A DNA stretch of 64,000 nt from JAXMHN01 sp964578605. GTDB lineage: Bacteria; Verrucomicrobiota; Verrucomicrobiia; Limisphaerales; SIBE01. The notes under the pieces are model-generated. The model had not been told where the DNA came from. It did no database searches and saw nothing but the letters and a program-made list of their open reading frames with translations. The stretch covers positions 1 through 64,000 of the forward strand of contig CAZODO010000022.1 in assembly GCA_964578605.1 (NCBI GenBank), in the 5' to 3' direction. Position 1 is the first letter of the stretch. Each line of letters begins with the position of its first letter. A program made the position numbers and the translations under genes. Shown here one piece after another: positions 16,850 to 25,622 of this stretch.

Positions 16850-19285
16850 CTACTCCGCGTCAAGGCTCAGGAGCGTGATGCTGCACGGAGGAACGGTCAC
16901 CTTTTGCCCAACGTCGCCGAGCGCCACGTCTTCAATGCGAATGGGTGACCCCTTTTCCGGATCGTTGTAAGCCATGGGGTCTGCCCCGGCGATCTGCCAG
17001 CGCTTTCCTGACCCTTTCAGGCGGGCGCCCTTGATCTCGAGCGGCACATCCACCGCCGCGAGCGTCGGGTTCACCACGCTGACGGTGAGTTTCTTGCGAT
17101 CCTTGTTCCAGGCGGCCTGGGCGTCGACCAAGCCGGCTGTTTCGGTGGCGACGGGAAGCTGGCCGAAGTGTTGGCGGTACAGCTTGAGGACGAGGCCGGT
17201 GGTTTCCATCGCGGCTGACCGTTTGCTGGTCTTAATGCAGCCTATGACATTGACGGTCTGGGCGTAGAAGGCGGAATCGATAATATCGCTCTGCCTGGCG
17301 TACTCGTGGATGCCGGCAGCGATGCCCAGCGCGTCCTTTAGGAAATAGCGCGTGCCCAATTCACCGAACAGGTGCGGGCCATACCAGTAGTTCCACTCGG
17401 TCATGGCGATGCGGATGTCTTTGCCCTTGAGTTCGGGGATGGTCTGCCTTGCCTGGCGATGGAAATCCGCTTTCCGCTTGATCTCAGTGGGAATCTGGCG
17501 CACATGCCGCCGCAATCCGGACTGTTCCTGGCAATAGAAGTGTTCGGCGATGAAATCCATGTGGTCCGAGCTATTCTTCAACAGTCCCGTGCTCCACGGC
17601 CCGATGTTTCCGGAGGAAATGCAGAGGATGGACGGATCCGCCTCGCGCATTTTGTCGACGACCCAGTTCTGTTTGATGACATAGTGGTCCAGGCTCATAT
17701 AGCCGAGCTGCCAGGCGCCCCACATCTCGTTGCCAATGCCCCACCATTTCACCTTGAACGGTTGCGGTGCGCCGTTCGCGGCACGGCGCCGGCCCCAGAG
17801 CGTTTCTGTCGAACCGTTGCAGTACTCGAGTTGCGCCGCGGCCGAATAAGCGTCGCCGAAGCCGGTGTTCACCGTGATCCAAGGCTCGGCATCCACCAGT
17901 TGGCAGAAGCGGATGAATTCGTGCATGCCAAAGTCGTTGTGCTCAACACCTGTCCAGGCGGGGTTGGTGCGCGGCGGACGCCGATCCCGGTCGCCCACGC
18001 CATCGCGCCAGTCGTAGCCGCTCACGAAATTGCCGCCAGGCCAGCGGTAAATCGGCGCATTCAGTTCCCTCAAAAGGGCCAGCGTGTCCGCCCGCATTCC
18101 CTCCACGTTATCTCGCGGCATAAGGGAAATCGTGCCTACGAACACAGTCCCGTCCTGGACGCGCACCTCCAAGTTGGCTTTGTCCGTGGTGGCTCCTGCG
18201 AGAAAGTCGAAGGGGAACCGCCGGTACTCCCCGCCAATCGGACCAAGGGTTTGAGTGGCGCGCTCTTTGCCGTCATCCCACGTCAGGTTGACCTGCACCG
18301 CCGCAGGACCGCCGGCCGATTTGAGCCAGGCGTAACCGACATAGCGTTTGCCTTCGCTGATCCCCAGGTCGCGCTGGCGGATGCCCGATCCCGACCGCAA
18401 CCTCGGACTGTGTTTGCCAACGAACGCCTGGTTGGTGATCATGGCCACCGAATCCGCCGCTCCGATCATCTCCCAAGGCGAGCTTCCCACCACCGGGAAA
18501 TCCGTGTTGCGCAAGGATCGGTAAGGGCTGTAGTTCGCCGTGATCGGGAAATAGAACTTCCGGTCTTCGAGCATCTCCGCCCAAATCCCGCCATAGATGC
18601 ACCGCCCCAAATGCTCGATAAACTGGCTGTAGATCCGCTCGGATAGCGGTTCGGAAATCTTCGAGGCATCAATCGCCACTCGCGGCGCCGGGACTTCCTT
18701 CTTTTCGATCTGCTCCAGCCGAAGATCATCAAACCAGGCTTTGCCGGTGGCCAGGCCCCAGCCACCCAGCAGGCAGTTGACCTGGATCGAATCCTGGTCC
18801 TCGACATCGAACTCCACCTCCACCCGGCTCCAGTCGCTCGATCCCGTGAGGGCTTTCGTGGCGACGGATTGGATATTGTGGAGGTTCAAGAGCGCCCCGC
18901 GCCCCTCCCGGCTTTGCACATTCTCGGTCTTGATCCAGCCGGATAGGCGATACCGGGCGAACGGTTCGACCGTGGCATTCGCACTCCAGCTGGCGTCTCC
19001 GCCTTGTTCCGAAGCGACCAGCACGCTCCGGCTCCCGGTTCGTCCGGTCTCGGCATAAGTGAGCGTGGCCCGGCCAGAGTACGTTTCCTGGCGCCACGCG
19101 CGCGGACGCTCGCCGCTGCCTTGTTCGAAGGACGGATTAGGAACGAAGTTGCGCCCGGCTTCGTTCGAAGCCGCTTCTGAGGCCTCCGCGGCGCTTGCCG
19201 GCGGGAAGCCCGGCGCTGCCGACAACAGGCCGATAACAACCGCCCCGAAGCACACGAGCCGGTGAAACATAGTTTGGTGATTCAT
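16850..19285 (-). CDS. Secreted alpha-L-arabinofuranosidase (GH51) with N-terminal carbohydrate-binding domain
   Basis: 811 residues. A signal peptide (about 1-33) is followed by a CBM4/9-like jelly-roll domain (NPSFEQGSGERPRAW to AWFDDLRLEQ, about 50-192) and a GH51 catalytic domain. The acid/base Glu lies in GIGNEMWG near residue 520 and the nucleophile Glu in MTEWNYWYGP near 630; a beta-sandwich domain closes the protein. It should remove L-arabinofuranosyl groups from arabinan or arabinoxylan outside the cytoplasm, providing the sugar used by the rest of the operon. It starts 31 bp after the isomerase gene. Confidence 0.94.
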   Translation of the reverse strand: MNHQTMFHRLVCFGAVVIGLLSAAPGFPPASAAEASEAASNEAGRNFVPNPSFEQGSGERPRAWRQETYSGRATLTYAETGRTGSRSVLVASEQGGDASWSANATVEPFARYRLSGWIKTENVQSREGRGALLNLHNIQSVATKALTGSSDWSRVEVEFDVEDQDSIQVNCLLGGWGLATGKAWFDDLRLEQIEKKEVPAPRVAIDASKISEPLSERIYSQFIEHLGRCIYGGIWAEMLEDRKFYFPITANYSPYRSLRNTDFPVVGSSPWEMIGAADSVAMITNQAFVGKHSPRLRSGSGIRQRDLGISEGKRYVGYAWLKSAGGPAAVQVNLTWDDGKERATQTLGPIGGEYRRFPFDFLAGATTDKANLEVRVQDGTVFVGTISLMPRDNVEGMRADTLALLRELNAPIYRWPGGNFVSGYDWRDGVGDRDRRPPRTNPAWTGVEHNDFGMHEFIRFCQLVDAEPWITVNTGFGDAYSAAAQLEYCNGSTETLWGRRRAANGAPQPFKVKWWGIGNEMWGAWQLGYMSLDHYVIKQNWVVDKMREADPSILCISSGNIGPWSTGLLKNSSDHMDFIAEHFYCQEQSGLRRHVRQIPTEIKRKADFHRQARQTIPELKGKDIRIAMTEWNYWYGPHLFGELGTRYFLKDALGIAAGIHEYARQSDIIDSAFYAQTVNVIGCIKTSKRSAAMETTGLVLKLYRQHFGQLPVATETAGLVDAQAAWNKDRKKLTVSVVNPTLAAVDVPLEIKGARLKGSGKRWQIAGADPMAYNDPEKGSPIRIEDVALGDVGQKVTVPPCSITLLSLDAE

Positions 19286-19316
19286 AGGAGTCTTTGATTT
19301 GGGAATTCGGACGGTC

Positions 19317-20738
19317 TCATTCGTGCCGGTAAACGTCCCAGCCCAGGTATTTGCTTAACGCTTCTTGCACACCTCCGGCAATCTGGGTCGGGTTGATCGC
19401 CACATGATGCTCGAATCCGTTCTCGCAGATGTAACGGAGCAGCTTCTGGAAATTCCGGATCTTCACGACCCCGTACCCGCCGAAGGTCTTCAAGGGGTCC
19501 TGGGTCAATTCGCCTTCGCCGATGTAGGCGCGGATCTTGCCTGCCGAATCATCCGTGCTCACGCGCAGGTAGGTAAAGGCCGCGGCGTTGACGCGCCCCA
19601 CCACCGTCCCGAACGTGTTCTCGCGCCCGACGGTTCCGGCGACGATTTCCTGGTAATCCATCACGGGCTTGCCTTCGCCTTCCTGGACAAAGAGGTCCTT
19701 GGGCAAATTACTGCAGTGGAAGACCACGCCTTTATCCGGGTCTTCGCCGTAGTTATTGTTCCAATCCACAAGCGCACTGGGGTGGCCGCTGGCCTGGACC
19801 ATGGCGTACATGGCCACCGTCCCCATGATATCAACCTCGCAAGCGCTGGAAAGTCCGAGGTTGCTCATCATGCTCATCAGCGTGCAGGGCACCACTCCGA
19901 AAAACTCTTCCATCGCTGTCCAGCATTGGATTGCGGTGGCGCTCAACCGGGCCTGTTTCATCCATTGATCAACCGCCACGCCAAACTTCGCCATTTTCAT
20001 CAAGGCGGGAGCAGGAATCCCTTTGGCGCTCACATACTGATGGATCTCGTTGAGTTTGGCTTGCACTGGCGGGCTGTCGTCCTTCATCCGCCCGATCCAG
20101 CCGAACAACTCGAACAAATCGAGCGTCTCGATGCTGATCCCCGAATTCTCCAGCAGCTTTTCGCTGTAACGGACGGTGTTGAACGCTGTCGGCCGCGCGC
20201 CCAGGGCGCCAATCCGCAAGTTCTTCAAACCGCGCACCACCCGGCAGGTGGCGTCGAAGCTCCGCAAGTCCTGGAGAAAGGATGGGCTGGCCGGATTGTC
20301 CGTGTGCCGCGTGGTCAGCGTGAAAGGGATGCCATACTGGCGAAGGTTATTGCAGGCCGACATCTTGCCGCAAAAGCTGTCCCGCCGGTCGCGGATGGTC
20401 ATGATCGCAGGGTCGTCATTGAACGCCTGGATCAACACGGGCACCCGCAGCCCCGACCAGCGGATCGTGTTCGCGATCGCCCGTTCGTCCCCGAAATTCG
20501 GCAGCGTCACCAGCAGGCCGTCGATGCGCGCGGCGTTCTGCTTGAAGAGGTCCGAGCATCTCTGCGCATCCGCGAGGCTCTCGACCGCGCCAAACTTCGT
20601 CGCGTCCTCGGGCAGGGCAACCACATCGAATCCCTGGTCCGAGAGCACCTTGAGCATGTCGCGCCGTCCCGATTCGCAAAGGTGGGCGGGAAAGAAACCT
20701 CGATTGCCGACGATAAGACCAAGCGTTGTTTTTGACAT
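19317..20738 (-). CDS. L-fucose/L-arabinose isomerase family protein, probable arabinose isomerase
   Basis: 473 residues from ATG 20738; the frame extends upstream but MSKTTLGLIVGNRGFFPAH is the natural beginning. The sequence fits the COG2407 fucose-isomerase-like superfamily (TLGLIVGNRGFFP, LLVTLPNFGDERAIANTI, DWNNNYGEDPDKGVVFHCSN, and AINPTQIAGGVQEALSKYLGW) rather than classical AraA. As first gene of an operon with araB, araD and an arabinofuranosidase, with no classical araA nearby, it most likely converts L-arabinose to L-ribulose. Metal ligands were not assigned. The enzyme activity is inferred from context. Confidence 0.85.
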   Translation of the reverse strand: MSKTTLGLIVGNRGFFPAHLCESGRRDMLKVLSDQGFDVVALPEDATKFGAVESLADAQRCSDLFKQNAARIDGLLVTLPNFGDERAIANTIRWSGLRVPVLIQAFNDDPAIMTIRDRRDSFCGKMSACNNLRQYGIPFTLTTRHTDNPASPSFLQDLRSFDATCRVVRGLKNLRIGALGARPTAFNTVRYSEKLLENSGISIETLDLFELFGWIGRMKDDSPPVQAKLNEIHQYVSAKGIPAPALMKMAKFGVAVDQWMKQARLSATAIQCWTAMEEFFGVVPCTLMSMMSNLGLSSACEVDIMGTVAMYAMVQASGHPSALVDWNNNYGEDPDKGVVFHCSNLPKDLFVQEGEGKPVMDYQEIVAGTVGRENTFGTVVGRVNAAAFTYLRVSTDDSAGKIRAYIGEGELTQDPLKTFGGYGVVKIRNFQKLLRYICENGFEHHVAINPTQIAGGVQEALSKYLGWDVYRHE

Positions 20739-20759
20739 GTGACAGTGAGTATTGGCCGG

Positions 20760-20820
20760 ATTGTACTTGACGCCCTTTGCGACCCAACGCCAATTTGCGT
20801 CAAAGTTCAACCAGTTTGCG
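20760..20820. promoter_or_regulatory. Divergent arabinose-operon promoter with candidate regulator sites
   Basis: Minus-strand TTGGGT (20787-20782) and TACAAT (20765-20760) are 16 bp apart and would start transcription about 15 bp before the isomerase ATG. Three copies of TTTGCG begin at 20776, 20794 and 20815, 18 and 21 bp apart, close to two helical turns as in AraC/XylR direct-repeat operators. TTGACGC (20767-20773) and GCGTCAA (20797-20803) form an additional inverted pair. These are the likely binding sites of the divergently encoded XylR-type regulator. By eye only. Confidence 0.45.
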
Positions 20821-20823
20821 AAT

Positions 20824-21984
20824 GTGACTGTCGCCCCCCGCCGCCGCGTGCCAAGGGTCGTGCTGTTGATCGAGTCTTCCCGCGCTTCCGGGCGCGATTT
20901 GCTTCGCGGGATTGCCGATTACGCGCGTCACCATGGGCCCTGGGCGTTCTATTGGGAGCCGGGTGGATTGGAGAAAGCCTGGCCGCAACTCAAGACCCTG
21001 GGCGCCGATGGCATCATTCTGCGCGACATGGAGCAACTGGACGAAGTCCTTGCCCATGGACTGCCTGCCGTTGTGGTCGGTCATAGCAAGCGCGAGATTC
21101 CCGGCCTGGCCAATGTGATTACCGATTCCTTGGCCATTGGCACCCTGGCCGCCGAGCACCTGTTGAACTGCGGCTTCCGCCAATTCGCTTACTGCGGCTT
21201 CGCGGACATGCCATGGTCGGTCTTGCGCGGGGAGAGTTTCAGCCAGCACCTGGCCAAAGCCGGTTACGAAACCCATTTCTACCCAGCGGAATATCGGTCC
21301 GAACCCTCCGGTTGGAGCGGCGAACGCAACCTGGCCGAGTGGCTGAAATCCCTTCCCAAGCCGCTGGGGATCATGGCCTGCAACGACGACCGCGGTGAAC
21401 AGGTCATTGAAGCCTGCAAGATCGCCGGGCTCCATGTCCCCGACCAGGTGGGCATTATCGGCGCCGATAACGACGAACTGGTGTGCGATCTTTCCGACCC
21501 GCCTATGTCCAGCGTGGGCATTAATTTCCAACGTGCTGGCTACCAAAGCGCCGCCGTCCTGGACGGCCTCATGCGCGGACGCCGCGTGCGGCACACCAAG
21601 ATCTTGGTCCCCGCCACGCACGTCGTCCCACGACGTTCGACGGACATTGTAGCGGTCGATCATCCCCAGGTCGCGCAAGCGCTCCGGTTCATTCGGGACC
21701 ATGCCCGGGAGGTCATCTCCGTCCCTGACGTGGCGCGCGCGGCCGGGCTTTCAAGGCGGGTTCTGGAAAAGCGGTTCAAGCTGCTTCTGCGCCGCTCCGT
21801 TCTGCGCGAGATACGCCGGGTGCGTGTGTTCCAAATCTCCCGGATGCTTGTGGAAACCAACGAATCGATTTCGCAGATCGGTCTCGCGCTTGGCTATGCC
21901 GGCACGGAACACTTGGCCCGGTATTTCCGTCAGGAAAAGGGCATGACACCGCTTGCTTACCGGCGGCAGTTTGGGAGGAAATGA
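20824..21984 (+). CDS. XylR/AraC-family transcriptional regulator of the arabinose operon
   Basis: 386 residues from GTG 20824; the frame is open further upstream through a TTG, and the exact start is uncertain. The N-terminal part (VPRVVLLIESSRASGRDLLRGIADY to about residue 275) is a LacI/periplasmic-binding-protein sugar sensor like that of E. coli XylR, including MACNDDRGEQV and VGIIGADNDELVCD. The C-terminus is an AraC double helix-turn-helix (ISVPDVARAAGLSRRVLEKRF and ESISQIGLALGYAGTEHLARYFRQEKGMTP). It is divergent from the arabinose operon with only about 85 bp between start codons, so it very probably senses arabinose or a metabolite and activates the operon. Confidence 0.92.
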   Translation: MTVAPRRRVPRVVLLIESSRASGRDLLRGIADYARHHGPWAFYWEPGGLEKAWPQLKTLGADGIILRDMEQLDEVLAHGLPAVVVGHSKREIPGLANVITDSLAIGTLAAEHLLNCGFRQFAYCGFADMPWSVLRGESFSQHLAKAGYETHFYPAEYRSEPSGWSGERNLAEWLKSLPKPLGIMACNDDRGEQVIEACKIAGLHVPDQVGIIGADNDELVCDLSDPPMSSVGINFQRAGYQSAAVLDGLMRGRRVRHTKILVPATHVVPRRSTDIVAVDHPQVAQALRFIRDHAREVISVPDVARAAGLSRRVLEKRFKLLLRRSVLREIRRVRVFQISRMLVETNESISQIGLALGYAGTEHLARYFRQEKGMTPLAYRRQFGRK

Positions 21985-22014
21985 TTGGGGCTCGCGGGAC
22001 CCAGCGAACCACAC

Positions 22015-22305
22015 TTACTTCAGCCAGACGAAGACGGTTGCGATCAGCCCGGCCCAGACGAGAAAGGCCGCGGCGTACTTCAATTGAAACGAGGTCTTTG
22101 CCGTTTTGTGCCTGAAGAGCAACATGGCCAGAAGACCCCCCAGCCAACCCCCGATGGCGCCAATGAGGACCAGCTTGAACTCGCTGATCCGGTCGCGGCC
22201 AGACCCCCCGGCCTTGATCTTGTCCCAGGCGAAAAGCAGGAAGGCAACCGCACTGGTTAGCGCCAGCCATAAGAGCATCAGATTGGTCGCTGAGGAGAGG
22301 TTCAT
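22015..22305 (-). CDS. DUF1294 membrane protein
   Basis: 96 residues with hydrophobic segments near 8-26, 43-63 and 75-94. The DUF1294 pattern is clear: FAWDKIKA, RISEFKLVLIGAIGGWLGGLLAM and FRHKTAKTSFQLKY. The function of the family is unknown. It converges on the regulator gene, 30 bp apart. Confidence 0.85.
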   Translation of the reverse strand: MNLSSATNLMLLWLALTSAVAFLLFAWDKIKAGGSGRDRISEFKLVLIGAIGGWLGGLLAMLLFRHKTAKTSFQLKYAAAFLVWAGLIATVFVWLK

Positions 22306-22442
22306 GTGAGGCTCAAGGCTGCCAGAGGATGGAATTCACAAGAGAAGGAACGAGCTTGCGGCGAAAGGCGTGGACGTTGTCGGGGGGCGAATGCACGGAG
22401 CGCGATCCTTCCACCGGCCAAGGCACTGTCAATGACATTCGG

Positions 22443-22498
22443 CAGCCGTGCAGCCGTGCAGCCGTGCAGCCGTGCAGCCGTGCAGCCGTGCAGCCGTG
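22443..22498. repeat. Seven tandem copies of CAGCCGTG in an otherwise empty intergenic stretch
   Basis: Seven perfect head-to-tail 8-bp units. A unit length not divisible by three and the absence of a credible coding frame indicate a non-coding microsatellite, probably variable by slippage. It lies between the DUF1294 start (22305) and the large secreted protein (22683); the remainder of that 377-bp gap shows no gene, clear promoter or terminator. Confidence 0.9.
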
Positions 22499-22682
22499 AA
22501 CGCGGCTCGGATTCTGCTTGTGGTTGCGACTTTTGAGTTTATGATCCGAAACCGAGTCGCAGGTCCCAGAACACGTGAGCCTTTAGATTGCCCGCTCATC
22601 GATTGCGGTCGCTGCGTGTGGACCGGGTGGTCGAGGCCGCGTGGGCCTGCGTAACAGGCAGACCAAACTCCACCTACTTGCG

Positions 22683-25622
22683 ATGAACTCACGCATCTCC
22701 TCCCTTGCGGTTGCTTCGGTCGTGGCCATGCTTGTCGTGCTGCCGCTCTCCGGGCAAACGCTGGTAAAGAATCCTAGTTTCGAGAGCAACATCAACACCA
22801 ATAGCGAACCGCTGTCGGCCGGCGCGCCTCAAGGGTGGCCTTATTATGGGCCCGTGGACGAATGGGCGGGAGCGTCGGGGGTCAATGACCTGACTTACGA
22901 TGCCGGGGGGCCTTTCCATAACTCAGGCACGCCGGTTCCCGACGGACGCCGCATCGGTTTTAAACAGGGCAGCGGGGCGGTAAGTCAGGACATCCTGGGG
23001 CTGACACCCGGCAAGCGGCATTGGATCCAATTCCGGTATGACAGCCGCAATGGAAGCGACCTGGACGTGGCCGTGCATTTCTCGACGGTCAACCTGGGCG
23101 GAGCCGTGGACGAGGATCTGGACGTCATTTACAATCCCCGCCCTGCCATCGGCACCCAGTCGCCGTATTATTCCCGCACCGTTCCGTTCACGCCGGATGT
23201 CGAGGGTGGCACCTTGAGTTTCGTGGTGACGGCACGCGGGGATTCCACGCTCTTGCTGGACGCGATAACGATCGTGCAACGGGACGAAGGCAATTTCCCG
23301 GTCATGAATCCGAGCTTTGAGGCAAGCGGCGTGGTGTTCGACGGGGAACCGTCCGCCGGGTGGGATTGGCCGGTAATCAGCGGCTGGGCAAATACAGGCG
23401 CGGTGGGAGTCGATGACGGGACGGGCGGCGTCGCGGACAACGGGGCGATCCCCGAGCAGGCCCTGGTGGCGTTCATCCGCGGCGAAGGGTCGCTCTCCCA
23501 GACGCTGCAACCGACCGTGAGCGGGGACACTTACCAGTTGGAGTTTTCGTACAACGCACAGTCCGGGACGACGCCTCATTTGCAGGTGCTGATCGATGGC
23601 GCAGTGGCCTGGGAAAAGGATGTCACGGCCGTTGGAGGCACGGCACCTTTCGCCAAACAACAGATCGATTTCAAAGCCGCATCCGACACGGCGGTGATTG
23701 CGTTCACCAACACGGCGGCGGGAACGGTTCTTCTGGACGCCGTCCGCGTGGCCGGGAAGACGGGGACCCGTCTGCCACCGATGGCCATGTCCCCCGCCAG
23801 GATGCTTCTGCGCGCGGGTCAGGAAGGCACGGCCACCGTCAAGGTCCCCGACGAAAGGCTGGCTCTCGGTCCGGCAGTGGTGAAATTGCGGAGCGGAGAT
23901 ACGGGTGTTTTCGTCCTGCCAGACGCCGATAGCGAGGGGGTGCTCAGCCTTCATTTCAGCAATAACGGCACCCAAACGTATCGCATCCGAGGCGTGGCCG
24001 TCGGCAATGGTTCGATTGAGATTGTCGATCCCGCGGGGCTCCCGTTCCCGGAACCGATCACGAAAGTGTTTGTGGCCGGAACCACCTATGTCCTGAATCC
24101 CAGCTTCGAATTGGACGGAGATAGCGGGGTGGGGAGTGCGCCGATCGCGGGCTGGACCTCGGCCGGCGGGAATACCGGGATTGCCGAGTTTGGCAATCCG
24201 TTCCTGGGGGTCGAGGATCTGACGGCTCCGGACAGGCGGAGCGTGCTCCGGATGCAGAACGGGGGGACGATTTCCCAGGAGATTGCCGGGCTGGAACCGG
24301 GCCAGTTGTATGGGCTGCAGTTCTTCTATAATGGCCGAACGCTCGGTTACCCGTATGAAATGGCGCTGGAAGTGAGCTTCGCGGGCCAGGTGTTAACGAA
24401 TATCCCCGCCGTGGTGCCCGCGTCCCAAAACGGGCTGACGGAATACTACTTTGAGGAACTCCGATTCACGCCCAGCGCGGCTTCGGGAACCCTGCAGTTC
24501 AAGGTGACCGTGGCGTCGGGTGACGCCACCCTGTTCCTCGACGCCGTCTCCATCATCCCGCGCATCGCGGGCGAACTCGCCGTGATGAATTCGAGTTTTG
24601 AAGGGACCGCCATGGGCGCGAACTGGCCGGGATACGTTCAGAACGATCGCGTGGCTGGTTGGACCTGCGCGGGAGGCGGCTATGGCGTGAATGCTTACAG
24701 CCCCAAGACGTTCTTTGTCGAACCGTTCCTCGATAACGGAATCAATAGCGACCAGGATAACGCCTTTTTCGGCCAGAACCCCGTGACGGCAAAGCAGGTC
24801 CTGCAGGGGCTGACGGCGGGCCAAAATTATACCTTGGTCTTCGATTACAACTTCCGCGACGGCCGCGGTCAGAATAGCAGCCTCGAACCGAGCACCGGAC
24901 AGGTCGAAGTGAGTTTCGACGGCTCCGTCGTCTTCACGAGCGGCGAAGTGCCTCCGGTCGATACGATCTCGCCATGGCCTGGATTCCGGCACACGTTGCC
25001 CTTCTACCAGGCGTTTGTGCCGTTTACGGCGGCGGCCGATAGCAGTGAACTGCAGATCGCTCATGTCGGAGTGGTGGGTGACGAAACGATGCTTCTCGAT
25101 TTCGTCCGTGCTCTGCCGGGCAGCCGCGCTCCGTTCAGCATCACCAAGGCCCTGGAGGATCAAACGGTGGCTGCCGGGGACACGGTGACCTTGGCGGTGA
25201 CGGCTTCCGGGAACAATCTGCGTTATCGCTGGCTGCTCGATGGCGAGCCGCTCTCCGACAAAGCCGGCGTGAGCGGAACGTCCATGGCGACCCTCACGTT
25301 GTCGAATGTGCAACCGGCCCAGAGCGGAGTCTACAGCGTGCTGGTCACGGACGGTGTTGGCCGGGCGGGCAGTGCCGCCAGCGTGGGCGTCGAGGGAAGC
25401 CCGGTGGGCGACGCCATCATTGCCGCGGGTTTTAGCGGCGGCAAAATCGTGATCACCTGGCCGGCCAGCCTGGCAGGCTACCGGCTCCAGCGCGCCAGTT
25501 CGCTGCCGGCTGCCGCATCGGCCTGGACGGACGAACCAACCGCCCCGGTGGCCAGCGGTCAGAACCTCGAAGTGCGTTTGGATCCGGCCGGTGCCAGCGG
25601 CTTTTACCGGCTGACCCAGTGA
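22683..25622 (+). CDS. Large secreted protein with four NPSFE jelly-roll modules, an Ig-like domain and a C-terminal FYR-type tail
   Basis: 979 residues from ATG 22683, where a signal peptide begins (hydrophobic 7-23, ending near SGQ). Four modules each open with a NPSFE-like sequence (about residues 30, 209, 472 and 636 as NSSFE) and contain recurring G-x-G-x(2)-S-Q and LLLDAV elements, typical of CBM4/9-like or DUF642-like carbohydrate-binding sandwiches. An Ig-like domain follows near 820-905 (VAAGDTVTLAVTA, YRWLLDGEPL, SGVYSVLVTDG). The tail has GGKIVITWPAS and ends GFYRLTQ. No catalytic domain is visible; a sugar-binding or cell-surface role is inferred. Its stop overlaps the next start (GTGA). 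Confidence 0.85.
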   Translation: MNSRISSLAVASVVAMLVVLPLSGQTLVKNPSFESNINTNSEPLSAGAPQGWPYYGPVDEWAGASGVNDLTYDAGGPFHNSGTPVPDGRRIGFKQGSGAVSQDILGLTPGKRHWIQFRYDSRNGSDLDVAVHFSTVNLGGAVDEDLDVIYNPRPAIGTQSPYYSRTVPFTPDVEGGTLSFVVTARGDSTLLLDAITIVQRDEGNFPVMNPSFEASGVVFDGEPSAGWDWPVISGWANTGAVGVDDGTGGVADNGAIPEQALVAFIRGEGSLSQTLQPTVSGDTYQLEFSYNAQSGTTPHLQVLIDGAVAWEKDVTAVGGTAPFAKQQIDFKAASDTAVIAFTNTAAGTVLLDAVRVAGKTGTRLPPMAMSPARMLLRAGQEGTATVKVPDERLALGPAVVKLRSGDTGVFVLPDADSEGVLSLHFSNNGTQTYRIRGVAVGNGSIEIVDPAGLPFPEPITKVFVAGTTYVLNPSFELDGDSGVGSAPIAGWTSAGGNTGIAEFGNPFLGVEDLTAPDRRSVLRMQNGGTISQEIAGLEPGQLYGLQFFYNGRTLGYPYEMALEVSFAGQVLTNIPAVVPASQNGLTEYYFEELRFTPSAASGTLQFKVTVASGDATLFLDAVSIIPRIAGELAVMNSSFEGTAMGANWPGYVQNDRVAGWTCAGGGYGVNAYSPKTFFVEPFLDNGINSDQDNAFFGQNPVTAKQVLQGLTAGQNYTLVFDYNFRDGRGQNSSLEPSTGQVEVSFDGSVVFTSGEVPPVDTISPWPGFRHTLPFYQAFVPFTAAADSSELQIAHVGVVGDETMLLDFVRALPGSRAPFSITKALEDQTVAAGDTVTLAVTASGNNLRYRWLLDGEPLSDKAGVSGTSMATLTLSNVQPAQSGVYSVLVTDGVGRAGSAASVGVEGSPVGDAIIAAGFSGGKIVITWPASLAGYRLQRASSLPAAASAWTDEPTAPVASGQNLEVRLDPAGASGFYRLTQ

